Below, piece after piece: positions 49,266 through 58,555 of a DNA stretch of 64,000 nucleotides. The notes beneath the pieces are model-generated. The model ran no database searches. It was not told the origin of the DNA and saw only the letters and a list, made by a program, of their open reading frames with translations. Position numbers and translations under genes: made by a program. The DNA is from Pseudomonas asplenii. Lineage in GTDB: Bacteria; Pseudomonadota; Gammaproteobacteria; Pseudomonadales; Pseudomonadaceae. The stretch is from positions 62,001 through 126,000 of the forward strand of contig NZ_JSYZ01000007.1 in assembly GCF_001293465.1 (NCBI RefSeq). Reading direction: 5' to 3'. Numbering within the stretch: position 1 is the stretch's first letter; every line of letters begins with the position of its first letter.

Positions 49266-49409
49266 CTATCGGCCGATCGGCATGGAGCGCAGGTCCTGAT
49301 CCGCCACAACGGGTCGAAAATCTTCTCCTGCCCGGGCAGGCCCGGCATGAACCGGGACGGCGCTGCTGCACAGGCAGCAGGCCAGCAGCAATCGATGCTT
49401 CCCCACCAT
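49266..49409 (-). CDS. Possible small exported peptide (47 residues)
   Basis: A 47-residue frame starting MVGKHRLLLACCLCSSAVPV with a good-looking signal peptide, ending near VHA-GPARAGEDF and followed by a short polar tail. GAGAGG sits at the right distance before the second of two adjacent ATGs (49412, 49409). There is no family match, and the region is otherwise gene-free, so this could be chance. Confidence 0.3.
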   Translation of the reverse strand: MVGKHRLLLACCLCSSAVPVHAGPARAGEDFRPVVADQDLRSMPIGR

Positions 49410-49547
49410 CATCCGCCTCTCCCCGCCCATCCCTGCCGTTCCCGCAGGCCACGTCCTGCAAGGGCTGCAGCCTTGCCCGGGGCGCTGGCACACATCCTGC
49501 TCACCCCCCGGGACTGCCGGCCCGCCCGGTGCCCATGGAGCGACACG

Positions 49548-49706
49548 ATGATGAGAACCGCTGACGCAGCACGCCTACTGATCCTGGCCGCCCTGTTCGG
49601 TGGCGCAGTGATCCTGGCTCCGGCACAGCCGCGCCAGGACGGCTTCGCCAATATCGCTCCAGGGCATGCCGCATGGGCCCCCAAGGACTACTGGCCGGGC
49701 CCCTGA
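49548..49706 (+). CDS. Possible small exported or membrane peptide (52 residues)
   Basis: A 52-residue frame starting MMRTADAARLLILAALFGGA, with a hydrophobic N-terminal segment and a short polar tail ending KDYWPGP. GGAG lies 7 bases before the ATG, and it ends 37 bases before the secreted lipase-like gene on the same strand. It may be a small partner of that protein. No family is recognised; two adjacent ATGs leave the start uncertain by one residue. Confidence 0.42.
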   Translation: MMRTADAARLLILAALFGGAVILAPAQPRQDGFANIAPGHAAWAPKDYWPGP

Positions 49707-49743
49707 GCCCTGCCGACGTCTTCATCCAACCAGGAAGCAATCC

Positions 49744-50976
49744 ATGAAACTGCCGTTCAAGCTGGCCTGCGGTGCCGGCCTTCTCGCCCTGTCGCTGCAG
49801 ACCCTGGCCGCCGTGCATGCGCCACGCCCGGATCCGCAACAGGGCGATGGCCGCGTGTCGCCCTTCTACACCTGGCAACAGGAGATTCCGGCCCAACCCG
49901 GCAAGCTGCTGCGCAGCGAGCCTCTGCCGGTACAACTGAGCCTGGCCGAGGCCGGCGCCCAGCAACGCATCCTCTACACCTCCACCAACGGCATCGACGG
50001 CAAGACGCCGATCGTGGTGTCCGGCGCGCTGTTTTTGCCCAAGGGCAAGGCTCCCACCGGTGGCTGGCCGGTGGTGTCCTGGGGCCATGGCACGGTTGGC
50101 GTGGCGGATATCTGCGCGCCGTCCTGGGCCGGTCGTTCGATCCGTGACGTCAACTACCTCAACGCCTGGCTGCGCGAGGGTTATGCCGTGGTCGCCACCG
50201 ACTACCAGGGCCTGGGCGTGCCCGGCGGGCATCCGCTGCTCAACAGCCGCGTGGCCGCCTACGGCATTCTCGATGCCGCACGTGCGGTGATCGCCGGCAC
50301 ACCGGGGCTGGCCAACAAGGTGCTGATCGTCGGCCAGTCGCAAGGCGGCGCCGGAGCCTATGCGGCGGCAGCCTATGCGCCGGACTACAGCCCGGCCCTG
50401 GGCGTCAAGGGCACGGTGGCCACCGGGGTGATCTACAAGATCACCGATAACAAAACCCGCCCACCGAAGGACCCGAACCAGGTCGATGAAACCCTCGCCT
50501 ACGGCTTCTACACCCTGCTCGCGCAACAGCAGTACGACCCGAGCATCGATCCGCAGGACTATTTCACCCGCGAGGCCCTGCCGTTCGTGGAGCAGGCCCG
50601 TACCAGCTGCCTGGCTGCGCTGGAGGCAGACACCGTGTTCAGCGGTCGGACCCTCGCCAACACCCGCAAGCAACCCAGCGCCGAAGCCGCGGCAAAACTG
50701 CGGCCGTGGATCCAGGCGATCGACTTCCCGACGCTGAAGCTCAAGCAGCCGATCTTCATCGGTGCCGGCGAGACCGACCCGAGCACCACCGCGCAAAGCC
50801 AGAGCAGCCTGGCCCGCGACAGTTGCGCGGCGGGCAGCGTGGTCGAGGCCCATGTGTATGCCGGGCTGGAACACAGCGGCACGGTCAACGCCTCGCTGAA
50901 GGACTCGATTCCCTTCGCCCGCAAGGTGCTCGCCGGTGAACCGATCACGCCGGTCTGCAACCCGACTCCGCAGTAG
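49744..50976 (+). CDS. Secreted lipase-like alpha/beta hydrolase
   Basis: A 410-residue exported esterase/lipase with a signal peptide (AGLLALSLQTLAAVHA). The oxyanion region is PVVSWGHGTVGVADICAPS, and the nucleophile elbow is IVGQSQGG. The late THE-type His lies in YAGLEHSG, with acidic candidates before it (FIGAGETDPS). It resembles the secretory lipase (LIP) family. AGGAAG precedes the ATG at 49744. Substrate unknown; secretion out of the cell is not shown. Confidence 0.85.
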   Translation: MKLPFKLACGAGLLALSLQTLAAVHAPRPDPQQGDGRVSPFYTWQQEIPAQPGKLLRSEPLPVQLSLAEAGAQQRILYTSTNGIDGKTPIVVSGALFLPKGKAPTGGWPVVSWGHGTVGVADICAPSWAGRSIRDVNYLNAWLREGYAVVATDYQGLGVPGGHPLLNSRVAAYGILDAARAVIAGTPGLANKVLIVGQSQGGAGAYAAAAYAPDYSPALGVKGTVATGVIYKITDNKTRPPKDPNQVDETLAYGFYTLLAQQQYDPSIDPQDYFTREALPFVEQARTSCLAALEADTVFSGRTLANTRKQPSAEAAAKLRPWIQAIDFPTLKLKQPIFIGAGETDPSTTAQSQSSLARDSCAAGSVVEAHVYAGLEHSGTVNASLKDSIPFARKVLAGEPITPVCNPTPQ

Positions 50977-51049
50977 CCACCGCTTGAGGCGGTACATGCC
51001 CGGGGATCAATTGGGGCACAATGGCCACTGATCCCCGGAGCAACGCCCA

Positions 51050-51952
51050 ATGTCCCTACGCGAATTCCGCACCCTGGTCGCCATTGCCCAGTACGGCTCC
51101 TTCGCCCGTGCCGCCGAAGCCATCCACCTGACGCAATCGGCGGTCAGCCTGCACGTGAAGAGCCTCGAGGACACCTTCGGCGCGCCATTGTTCGACCGCA
51201 CCCGGCGTATCCCGCTAATGACGCCGGCCGGTCACCTGGTGCTCGATCGGGCCCGGGAGATCCTGGCGATCCACGACAGCATCGCCGCCGACCTCAGCGA
51301 CGGTTCACAGCTGCGCGGCACCTTGCGCATCGGCGCGATCCACACAGCCCTGTCCGGCTTCCTGCCGGCCGCGCTGGCGGCACTGAGCGCCGAACATCCG
51401 CACCTGCGGGTGAACGTGGCGTCCGGCATGTCCGCTGAGCTGGCCATTCGCATCGACAACGGCGAACTGGATGCGGCCATCACCACCGAGCCGGTCAAGC
51501 CCTACCCCTTCGGGCTGGTCAGTACCCCGCTGTACCAGGAAGGGTTCTGGATCGTCGCCCCGGCCAACCTGCCCTGCCGCGATCCGCGCGGCTTGCTGCA
51601 GGACTACCCGTTCATCCGCTTCGACCGCCGGGCCTGGGCCGGCAGGACGATAGAGCGGGAACTGCGCAGGCTGCGCATACGGGTACAGACCAGCATGGAA
51701 CTGGACAGCCAGGACGCCATCCTGCAGATGGTCGCCAGCGGTCTGGGTGTGTCGATCATCCCGCTGTCGCGGCAGAACCTGCCGGCATCGCGCAAGATGC
51801 TTTGCCTGCCCTTCGGCGAACCGCAGCAGATGCGCACGGTGGTTCTGCTCGAACGCGAGGATCGCCCGGCGGGACGCTCGGCCCAGGCCCTCGTGCAAGC
51901 GGTGCGCACCCAGGCCGGGCACGCGACAACCCATGAGAAATTATCAAGCTAG
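51050..51952 (+). CDS. LysR-family transcriptional regulator
   Basis: A 300-residue LysR protein with N-terminal winged helix-turn-helix (FARAAEAIHLTQSAVSLHVK) and a C-terminal effector domain (LRIGAIHTALSGFLPAALAA; GLGVSIIPLSRQNLP). GGAG lies upstream of the ATG. It starts 73 bases after the lipase-like gene and is followed on the same strand by an AEC carrier, so the carrier is its most likely neighbour-target. Effector unknown. Confidence 0.9.
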   Translation: MSLREFRTLVAIAQYGSFARAAEAIHLTQSAVSLHVKSLEDTFGAPLFDRTRRIPLMTPAGHLVLDRAREILAIHDSIAADLSDGSQLRGTLRIGAIHTALSGFLPAALAALSAEHPHLRVNVASGMSAELAIRIDNGELDAAITTEPVKPYPFGLVSTPLYQEGFWIVAPANLPCRDPRGLLQDYPFIRFDRRAWAGRTIERELRRLRIRVQTSMELDSQDAILQMVASGLGVSIIPLSRQNLPASRKMLCLPFGEPQQMRTVVLLEREDRPAGRSAQALVQAVRTQAGHATTHEKLSS

Positions 51953-52107
51953 CGGCAATTTTATATCGTTTTTTATTGTCGATCGTGAACGCTATCGTGG
52001 GGCGTTTCGTTGCCATCCGAGAGCGCCATGCCTGCTACCACCGATCAACCGACCCTCACCGCGCAGAAAACCCGACAGCGCCCTCATCCGGCACCGGGAG
52101 CCTGTCG

Positions 52108-53034
52108 ATGAACGCCACGCTGATCCTGGCGCTGGTGCCCATCGCCTTGCTGATCGCCCTGGGAGCGTGGTTGCGACATGCCCGCTTTCTCGCCGAAGGC
52201 TTCTGGCCCCAGGCCGAACGCCTGGGCTACTACGTGCTGCTGCCGGCGCTGTTCTTCCACGGCCTGTCCAGCGCGCAATTGGGCGACATTCCGGTCAGGG
52301 AGATGATTCTCGCGCTGGTGCTGCCCACCCTGGCGGTAGCGGCCATTCTGGTACTGTTACGACGCAACCTGGCCGTCGACGACCCGGCCTTCACCTCGTT
52401 GTTCCAGGGTGGCGTGCGCTTCAACAACTACGTCGGAGTCTCCGCTGCCGCCGGGCTGTTCGGCAGCCACGGCATCGCCCTGGCCGCAGTCGCCAATGCA
52501 GCCATCGTGCCCACGGTGAACATCCTCTGCGTACTGGTCTTCGCCCGTTATGGGAGTGGTACGAGGCTCGGCCTGGCAGGCGTGGCCCGGCAGCTCGCGC
52601 TCAATCCACTGGTGGTGGCCTGTACCCTGGGCATCCTCATGCAGCTCACGGGTACCCGCTTGCCGGCCGGCCTCGAACCGACCCTGAAGGCGCTGGGCCA
52701 GGCCTCACTGCCCCTGGGCCTGCTCTGCGTGGGGGCCGCCCTGGACCTCGCCGCCTCACGCAGTTGGCTACGACCGGTGGGCGTTTCGTCAGTCGCCAAG
52801 TTCATCGCCATGCCCCTGACGACCCTGCTGATCTGCCACCTGCTGGGCCTGCGCGGCGAAGCCGCGATTGCCGCTATCCTGTTCCAGGCACTGCCCACCG
52901 CGTCGTCCTCGTACATCATGGCCCGCCAGTTGGGCGGCGATGCGCCGTTGATGGCCGGCATCATCGCCAGCCAGACCCTGCTCGCGGGCATCACCCTGCC
53001 GCTGGTGGTCATGGGCTGCACCCAGTGGTTGTAA
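52108..53034 (+). CDS. AEC-family membrane carrier
   Basis: A 308-residue auxin-efflux-carrier-family protein with about ten helices in two inverted halves. Family-typical segments are GYYVLLPALFFHGLSSAQLG, GGVRFNNYVGVSAAAGLFGS and FQALPTASSSYIMARQLGGD. GGGAG lies 7 bases before the ATG at 52108; the longer frame to 51976 is not supported. Bacterial AEC proteins move dicarboxylates or related acids; the substrate cannot be read. Confidence 0.87.
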   Translation: MNATLILALVPIALLIALGAWLRHARFLAEGFWPQAERLGYYVLLPALFFHGLSSAQLGDIPVREMILALVLPTLAVAAILVLLRRNLAVDDPAFTSLFQGGVRFNNYVGVSAAAGLFGSHGIALAAVANAAIVPTVNILCVLVFARYGSGTRLGLAGVARQLALNPLVVACTLGILMQLTGTRLPAGLEPTLKALGQASLPLGLLCVGAALDLAASRSWLRPVGVSSVAKFIAMPLTTLLICHLLGLRGEAAIAAILFQALPTASSSYIMARQLGGDAPLMAGIIASQTLLAGITLPLVVMGCTQWL

Positions 53035-53108
53035 GGGAGCCGGGGCTGACGCCAACCGGCCATCACGGGTATCGTGGCGCCTGACACCCGCCCCCGGATA
53101 TCGCACTG

Positions 53109-53957
53109 ATGGACACAGACACACCGCCCCCCGTCTCGGACTGGGTGGTACGCAACGCACAACCCGGACGAGTGGAACGGATCGAAGCCTGGTTCGGCGG
53201 CCACGGCTACGATCCGCACCGCCATGACACCTATTCCATCGGCCGCACGCTCGCCGGCGTGCAGAGCTTCCACTACAAGGGCTCGCTGCGCCATGGCATC
53301 CCCGGCAACACCCTCGTCCTGCACCCCGATGAGCTGCACGACGGCATGGCCGGTACCGAGGCCGGCTTTCGCTATCGCATGGCCTACGTCGACCCGGCGT
53401 TGATCCAGCAGGTGCTCGGCGGCGAGCCGCTGCCGTACATCGCCGGCGGGCTTTCCCAGGATCCGCGCCTGTATCACGCCAGCGAGGCGTTCGTGCAAGG
53501 CATGGATCATCCGCTCGATACCCTGGAGGAACAGGACGCCCTGTTCGACCTGGCCATGGCCCTGCGGGCGGTCGCCGGCAAGCCCCGTGGACGCAAGCGC
53601 CTGGACTACCCGGCGGCCGAACGGGCCAGGGAGTTCATCGTGGCGCACCTGAACCAGGAGATTACCCTGGAGATGCTCGAGCACGTCAGCGGCCGCGAGC
53701 GCTGGAGCCTGTCCCGGGATTTCCGGGTCCTGTATGGCACCAGCCCCTATCGCTTCGTGACCCTGCGCCGCCTGGACCAGTTCCGCCGACTGATCCTCGA
53801 CGGTTTCACCCTGGTCGACGCCGCCCTGATCAGCGGTTTCCACGACCAGAGCCACATGACCCGCCACTTCACCCGCTGCTACGGAGTCCCGCCTTCACGC
53901 TGGCTGGAGCGCCTGCGGGCCAGCGGCCGACTTGCAGGATCGTACAAGTGCCACTGA
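53109..53957 (+). CDS. AraC-family regulator with N-terminal AraC-binding domain
   Basis: A 282-residue regulator. The N-terminal cupin sensor has GGHGYDPHRHDTYSIGRTLA and VLHPDELHDGMAG. The C-terminal DNA-binding domain contains TLEMLEHVSGRERWSLSRDF and VDAALISGFHDQSHMTRHFT. It is followed after 48 bases by a cupin gene on the same strand. Ligand and targets unknown. Confidence 0.88.
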   Translation: MDTDTPPPVSDWVVRNAQPGRVERIEAWFGGHGYDPHRHDTYSIGRTLAGVQSFHYKGSLRHGIPGNTLVLHPDELHDGMAGTEAGFRYRMAYVDPALIQQVLGGEPLPYIAGGLSQDPRLYHASEAFVQGMDHPLDTLEEQDALFDLAMALRAVAGKPRGRKRLDYPAAERAREFIVAHLNQEITLEMLEHVSGRERWSLSRDFRVLYGTSPYRFVTLRRLDQFRRLILDGFTLVDAALISGFHDQSHMTRHFTRCYGVPPSRWLERLRASGRLAGSYKCH

Positions 53958-54005
53958 TCAGCCTTTGGCTAGACTGACGGCTCCCATTCATAAAGAGGAT
54001 TCGTC

Positions 54006-54392
54006 ATGTCCCATTCCCTGCCCGAGCCGAGCCTGCAAGCCGTGAACCTGGCCCACAAGGTGTCGCTGATCGATGAGCACTGGAGTCCGAAAGTGGTCGC
54101 CGAGATGAACGACTATCAGTTCAAGGTGGTGCGCATCGAGGGTGAGTTCATCTGGCATTCCCACCCGGAAACCGACGAGGCGTTCATCGTGCTGGACGGG
54201 ACCCTGCGCATCGATCTGCCCCATGGCAGCGTGTACGTCGGCCCGGGCGAGCTGTATGTGGTGCCGCGCGGCGTGGAACACCGGACGGCCGCCGACAGCG
54301 AGGCCCGGCTGATGATCATCGAGCCGCGGGGCATTGTGAACACAGGCCATGAGGGCGGCGAGCTGACGGCGCCCAACGATCTCTGGATCTGA
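54006..54392 (+). CDS. Small cupin-fold protein
   Basis: A 128-residue single-domain cupin. Motif one is EFIWHSHPETDEAFIVLDGT, with His, His and Glu as the metal ligands; motif two is PGELYVVPRGVEHRTAA. It could be a small dioxygenase, isomerase or binding protein; the sequence does not decide. AAGAGG precedes the ATG. It is likely co-transcribed with the AraC gene before it. Confidence 0.88.
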   Translation: MSHSLPEPSLQAVNLAHKVSLIDEHWSPKVVAEMNDYQFKVVRIEGEFIWHSHPETDEAFIVLDGTLRIDLPHGSVYVGPGELYVVPRGVEHRTAADSEARLMIIEPRGIVNTGHEGGELTAPNDLWI

Positions 54393-54840
54393 GTCAGAGC
54401 GACCAGGGCCGTGCCCCTCACCGGCTTCAGAGACAGGCCCAGGTGAGGCCGGCCAGGGCTGCGGCCAGCAGGTATCCGCAACCGGGTTGGAACAGCAGCA
54501 ACAGCACCGTCACCCCCAAGGCTTGTGTAACCGCTTGCCGGGGGTGAGCCAAAGACAGTTGGCTGCCATAGGCAGGGAGCGTGCACCGCCGAACACTGCG
54601 GCAAAAAAATGTTACGACAATGGACTCACTTGGTGCACACTCGCCCCGCCTTGAAGCATCCTGCACATATTCAACGGTGATTTCCCCCTAAAAATGTGCG
54701 CTTCGCACATAAAACAATGTCAGACCTGCCCGCTTTTTCTGCCCGTCCCGAGCCGCTGAAAGTGGGCCTGGTTATTGCTCATGCCCAGGCAACGCAAGCC
54801 CACCTTTCATTGCACCGTTTTTCGGTTCGGAGAAAAGCAC
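54393..54840. other. Intergenic region with hydrophobic open frame and cod promoter
   Basis: About 450 bases. A minus-strand frame (54427-54666) ends in a hydrophobic tail (ALGVTVLLLLFQPGCGYLLA), but it has an Arg/Cys-rich beginning and no ribosome site. It is at best a fragment. The right half is more AT-rich and contains the palindrome at 54696-54712. It probably holds the promoter of the cytosine operon. Confidence 0.4.
54696..54712. promoter_or_regulatory. Perfect palindrome upstream of the cytosine operon
   Basis: ATGTGCG-CTT-CGCACAT: exact 7-base arms with a 3-base centre, 129 bases before the permease ATG, in an AT-rich stretch. It is a natural operator candidate for the PucR-type regulator encoded inside the operon; binding is inferred only from position. 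Confidence 0.55.
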
Positions 54841-56106
54841 ATGAGTTCCACCGGCGAATTTCCCCTGAGTGAAGCCCCCTCCCATGCCCGCAAGGGACTG
54901 CTGTCCATTTCCATGGTGCTGTTCAGCTTCACCTTCTTCACCGGCACCATGTTCGCCGGCGGCAAACTGGGCATGGCCTTCAATTTCGTCGACATGCTGT
55001 GGGTCGCGGCCATCGGCAACAGCCTGCTGGCGCTGTATGCCGCGGTGCTGGCCTTGATCGCCTCGCGCAGCGGCCTCAATACCGTCCTGATGGGTCGCTT
55101 CTGCTTCGGCGAAGCCGGCAGCCGCCTGTCCGACTTCATCCTCGGTTTCGCCGAACTGGGCTGGTACGCCTGGGGCACCGCCACCGTGGCCATCGTGCTG
55201 GTGAAGATGCTCGGGCTGGCGAGCGGCCTGACCATTCCATTGATGATCCTGTTCGGCCTGGGCTTCAGCCTGACCGCGATCATCGGCTACAAGGGCCTGG
55301 ACGTGCTGTCGCGGGTTTCGGTACCGCTGATGTTCATCCTGCTGGTGATCTCGATGGTCATCGCCACCCGCAAGATCGGCGGCCTGCAGGGCCTGGCCGC
55401 AGTGATCCCGCATGAGGCCATGAGCTTTTCCGCAGCGGTGACCATGGTCTTCGGCACCTTCGCCAGCGGCGCTACCCAGGCCACCAACTGGACCCGGCTG
55501 GCGCGCAGCGGACGGGTCGCGGTCATCGCCAGCGTGATCAGCTTCCTGGTCGGCAACGGCCTGATGATCGTCGCCGGCGCCTGGTGCGCGATCGTCTACC
55601 AGCAGGCCGACATCGTCGAGGTGATGATGTTGCAGGGGCTGTCCTTCGCCGCCGTGGTCATGCTCTGCCTGAACCTGTGGACCATCCAGGGCCCGACCAT
55701 CTACAACGTCTCGGCCGCGGCCTGCCACCTGCTGCGCAGCGAGCGTCGCCGCAGCATGACCCTGGCCGCGGCCGGTGTCGGCATCCTGCTGGCCATCGGC
55801 GGCATGTACGAAATGCTCATCCCGTTCCTGGTGCTGCTCGGCTCGATCATCCCGCCGATCGGCGGCGTGATCATGGCCGATTTCTGGTACCGCCATCGCG
55901 GCAAGTATCCGCAACTGGCGAGCGTCAAGCTGCCGCGCTACAACTTCAATGGGCTGGCGGCCTATGCCGTCGGCGCCCTGCTGGCGTACAGCTCGCCCTG
56001 GGTCGCGCCACTGGTGGGCATCGCCGCCTCCGCGGTGTGCTACATCGGCCTGGTGGAACTGCGTGGCCGGGACAGTGCCCTTCACCCCATGCAAGGTGGT
56101 CAATGA
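54841..56106 (+). CDS. codB: Cytosine permease, CodB-like (NCS1 family)
   Basis: A 421-residue nucleobase:cation symporter-1 with about twelve helices. Segments SFTFFTGTMFAGGKLGMAFN, GRFCFGEAGSRLSDFILGFA and ELGWYAWGTATVAIVLVKML match CodB-like permeases. GGAGAAAAGCAC precedes the ATG at 54841. Cytosine is the likely cargo, supported by the cytosine deaminase two genes downstream. Its stop overlaps the regulator start (ATGA). Confidence 0.9.
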   Translation: MSSTGEFPLSEAPSHARKGLLSISMVLFSFTFFTGTMFAGGKLGMAFNFVDMLWVAAIGNSLLALYAAVLALIASRSGLNTVLMGRFCFGEAGSRLSDFILGFAELGWYAWGTATVAIVLVKMLGLASGLTIPLMILFGLGFSLTAIIGYKGLDVLSRVSVPLMFILLVISMVIATRKIGGLQGLAAVIPHEAMSFSAAVTMVFGTFASGATQATNWTRLARSGRVAVIASVISFLVGNGLMIVAGAWCAIVYQQADIVEVMMLQGLSFAAVVMLCLNLWTIQGPTIYNVSAAACHLLRSERRRSMTLAAAGVGILLAIGGMYEMLIPFLVLLGSIIPPIGGVIMADFWYRHRGKYPQLASVKLPRYNFNGLAAYAVGALLAYSSPWVAPLVGIAASAVCYIGLVELRGRDSALHPMQGGQ

Positions 56107-57323
56107 GCCTGACGGTCGAGGAAATCCTCAAGCTCCCCGGGCTTGAGGAACTGCGCGTCCGTGCCGGCGCCGCTCACCTGCAGCGCAGCGTGCGCTGGCC
56201 CTACGTGGCCGAGAACGAAGGCATCGCCGAGTGGGTGATGGGCGGCGAACTGGTGTTCGTCACCGGCATCAACCACAGCCGCGAGGAAGGCAACCTGCTC
56301 AGCCTGGTCGAGGATGGGGTCGCGGTCGGCATCGCCGGGCTGGTGATTCTCACCGGCGAGGCCTTCATCCAGCGCATTCCCCAGGCGGTCATCGAGCGCG
56401 CCGAACTGCTCGGCCTGCCGCTGATCGAGCAACCCTACCTGCTGAAGATGGTGGTGGTCACCCACGCCATCGGCACCGCGCTGGCGCACATGGCCCAGGC
56501 CAGGCGCTCGCGGCAGGACATTCTCGGCCAGTTGCTGACCGGCGACTACCCGAGCCTGGCCATCGCCCGCCAGCGCGCCGCCCATGCGCAACTGCCGGTC
56601 GAGGGACCGCGGCGCCTGCTGGCCTTGCGGCTGTCGGCGGTCAACCTGCTGTTCGAGCGCCACGCGCCCGACCAGGCGGAACAGTTGCTGCAAAAGACCC
56701 GCCAGGCCCTGCAGGACCACCTGCAAGCCTGGGGCCGCCAGCAACCCGAACCACTGCCGGTGATCCTGCAAGGCGACCTGTTCGTGCTGCTGCTCGCCGA
56801 CCATGCCGAGCTACCCCAGGCCCTCACGGCGCTGTATCGCAGCGCCAGCGGGCAGATCGGCGAGCTGAACCTGTTCATGGGCCTGGCCAGCCGCGTCGAG
56901 GACTGCGGGCAGTATCGCCGGGCCCTGGGCGAGGCCCGCCAGGCGCTGGACGTCGCCGAAAGCCTGCGCCCGGCCAGTGGCCTGTGCGACTTCAGCGAGC
57001 TGGGGGTGCTGCGCCTGCTGCAGGGTATCGGCGACCGCACACTGATCGATGACTTCGTCAGGCAGACCCTCGGCCCGCTGATCGGCACCGGGCGCAAGCA
57101 GCCGCTGACCCTGCTCAGAACCCTCGACGCTCTGCTCCAGGAAAACGCCAACACCTTCAAGGCGGCCAGCCGCCTGCAGATCCACCGCAACACGCTGGCC
57201 CAACGTATCCAGCGCATCGAACAACAAAGCGGGCAATCACTGGACGACCCGCTGTTTCGCATGAATGCCGCCGTGGCCCTGCTGGCCTGGCGCATGACTC
57301 AAACCTGTAAGGAGCCTGCATGA
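56103..57323 (+). CDS. PucR-family transcriptional regulator
   Basis: A 406-residue regulator of the PucR type: N-terminal PucR sensor (residues 1-120, VEEILKLPGLEELRVRAGAA), a middle region, and a C-terminal helix-turn-helix with ENANTFKAASRLQIHRNTLA and QRIQRIEQQSG. PucR proteins control purine and allantoin catabolism. It starts inside the last codons of the permease gene and ends overlapping codA, so it is translated with both and probably senses the transported base or a breakdown product. Confidence 0.9.
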   Translation: MSLTVEEILKLPGLEELRVRAGAAHLQRSVRWPYVAENEGIAEWVMGGELVFVTGINHSREEGNLLSLVEDGVAVGIAGLVILTGEAFIQRIPQAVIERAELLGLPLIEQPYLLKMVVVTHAIGTALAHMAQARRSRQDILGQLLTGDYPSLAIARQRAAHAQLPVEGPRRLLALRLSAVNLLFERHAPDQAEQLLQKTRQALQDHLQAWGRQQPEPLPVILQGDLFVLLLADHAELPQALTALYRSASGQIGELNLFMGLASRVEDCGQYRRALGEARQALDVAESLRPASGLCDFSELGVLRLLQGIGDRTLIDDFVRQTLGPLIGTGRKQPLTLLRTLDALLQENANTFKAASRLQIHRNTLAQRIQRIEQQSGQSLDDPLFRMNAAVALLAWRMTQTCKEPA

Positions 57324-58555
57324 ACATCATCAATGCCCGCCTGCGCGGCAAGACCGGCCTCTATCGCATCGAACTCGACGGCGAGCGCATCGGCGCCATC
57401 GTCGCCCAGCCCGGCGTGGCCCAGGCACAAGCGGCGGACCTGGACGCCGACCAGAACCTGGTCACCGCGCCCTTCATCGAACCGCACATCCACCTCGACG
57501 CCACGCTGACTGCCGGCGAACCGAGCTGGAACATGAGCGGCACGCTGTTCGAGGGCATCGAGCGCTGGGCCGAACGCAAGGCCCTGGTCACCCATGAAGA
57601 CACCAAGACCCGCGCACGCAAGACCATCGACATGCTGGTCGACCACGGCATCCAGCACGTGCGCACCCACGTCGACGTCACCGACCCGACCCTGGCCGCA
57701 CTCAAGGCCATGGTCGAAGTCCGCGAGCAAACCCGCCACCTGATCGACCTGCAGATCGTCGCCTTCCCCCAGGAAGGCATCGAGTCGTACAAGAATGGCC
57801 GTGAGCTGATGACCGAGGCCGTGGCGCTGGGTGCCGACGTGGTCGGCGGCATTCCGCACTTCGAGAACACCCGCGACCAGGGCGTGTCCTCGGTGAAGTT
57901 CCTGATGGACCTGGCCGAACGCACCGGCTGCCTGGTCGACGTGCACTGCGACGAGACCGACGACCCGCAGTCGCGCTTCCTCGAAGTGCTCGCCGAAGAG
58001 GCGCGGGTCCGCGACATGGGTAGCAGGGTCACCGCCAGCCACACCGTGGCGATGGGTTCCTACGACAACGCCTATTGCTCCAAGCTGTTCCGCCTGCTCA
58101 AGCTGTCCGGGCTCAACTTCGTCTCCTGCCCGACCGAGAGCATCCACCTGCAAGGACGTTTCGACACCTTTCCCAAGCGCCGTGGCGTCACCCGCGTGGC
58201 CGAACTGGACCGGGCCGGCCTGAACGTCTGCTTCGGCCAGGACTCCATCGTCGACCCCTGGTACCCCCTGGGCAACGGCAACATCCTGCGGGTACTCGAA
58301 GCCGGCCTGCACATCTGTCACATGCTCGGCTACCAGGACCTCACCCGCGCCCTGGACCTGATCACCGACAACAGCGCCCGTACCCTGAACCTCGGCGAAC
58401 GCTACGGCATCGAGACCGGGCGCCCGGCCAACCTGCTGATCCTGTCGGCACCGGACGACTACGAGATGATCCGCCGCCAGGGCCAGGTGCTGGTGTCGAT
58501 CCGCGCGGGCAAGGTGCTGCTCAAGCGGACGCCGGCGACGGTGCAGCGCTATTGA
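57320..58555 (+). CDS. codA: Cytosine deaminase
   Basis: A 411-residue amidohydrolase that converts cytosine to uracil and ammonia. Metal-binding motif EPHIHLDATLT (His56, His58) opens the barrel. HVDVTDPTLAALKAMVEVRE, VDVHCDETDDPQSRFLEV (with a metal His and the catalytic Glu region) and FGQDSIVDPWYPLGNGNILR follow and are CodA-like. The ATG overlaps the regulator stop by 4 bases. Length is normal for CodA. Confidence 0.93.
   Translation: MNIINARLRGKTGLYRIELDGERIGAIVAQPGVAQAQAADLDADQNLVTAPFIEPHIHLDATLTAGEPSWNMSGTLFEGIERWAERKALVTHEDTKTRARKTIDMLVDHGIQHVRTHVDVTDPTLAALKAMVEVREQTRHLIDLQIVAFPQEGIESYKNGRELMTEAVALGADVVGGIPHFENTRDQGVSSVKFLMDLAERTGCLVDVHCDETDDPQSRFLEVLAEEARVRDMGSRVTASHTVAMGSYDNAYCSKLFRLLKLSGLNFVSCPTESIHLQGRFDTFPKRRGVTRVAELDRAGLNVCFGQDSIVDPWYPLGNGNILRVLEAGLHICHMLGYQDLTRALDLITDNSARTLNLGERYGIETGRPANLLILSAPDDYEMIRRQGQVLVSIRAGKVLLKRTPATVQRY

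Noticed and set aside
49069..49491. 140-residue minus-strand frame upstream of the alcohol dehydrogenase
   Set aside because: Cys/Arg-rich, overlaps the dehydrogenase start in another frame, no ribosome site.
54427..54666. Hydrophobic minus-strand frame before the cytosine operon
   Set aside because: Implausible Arg/Cys-rich start and no ribosome site; at most a fragment.
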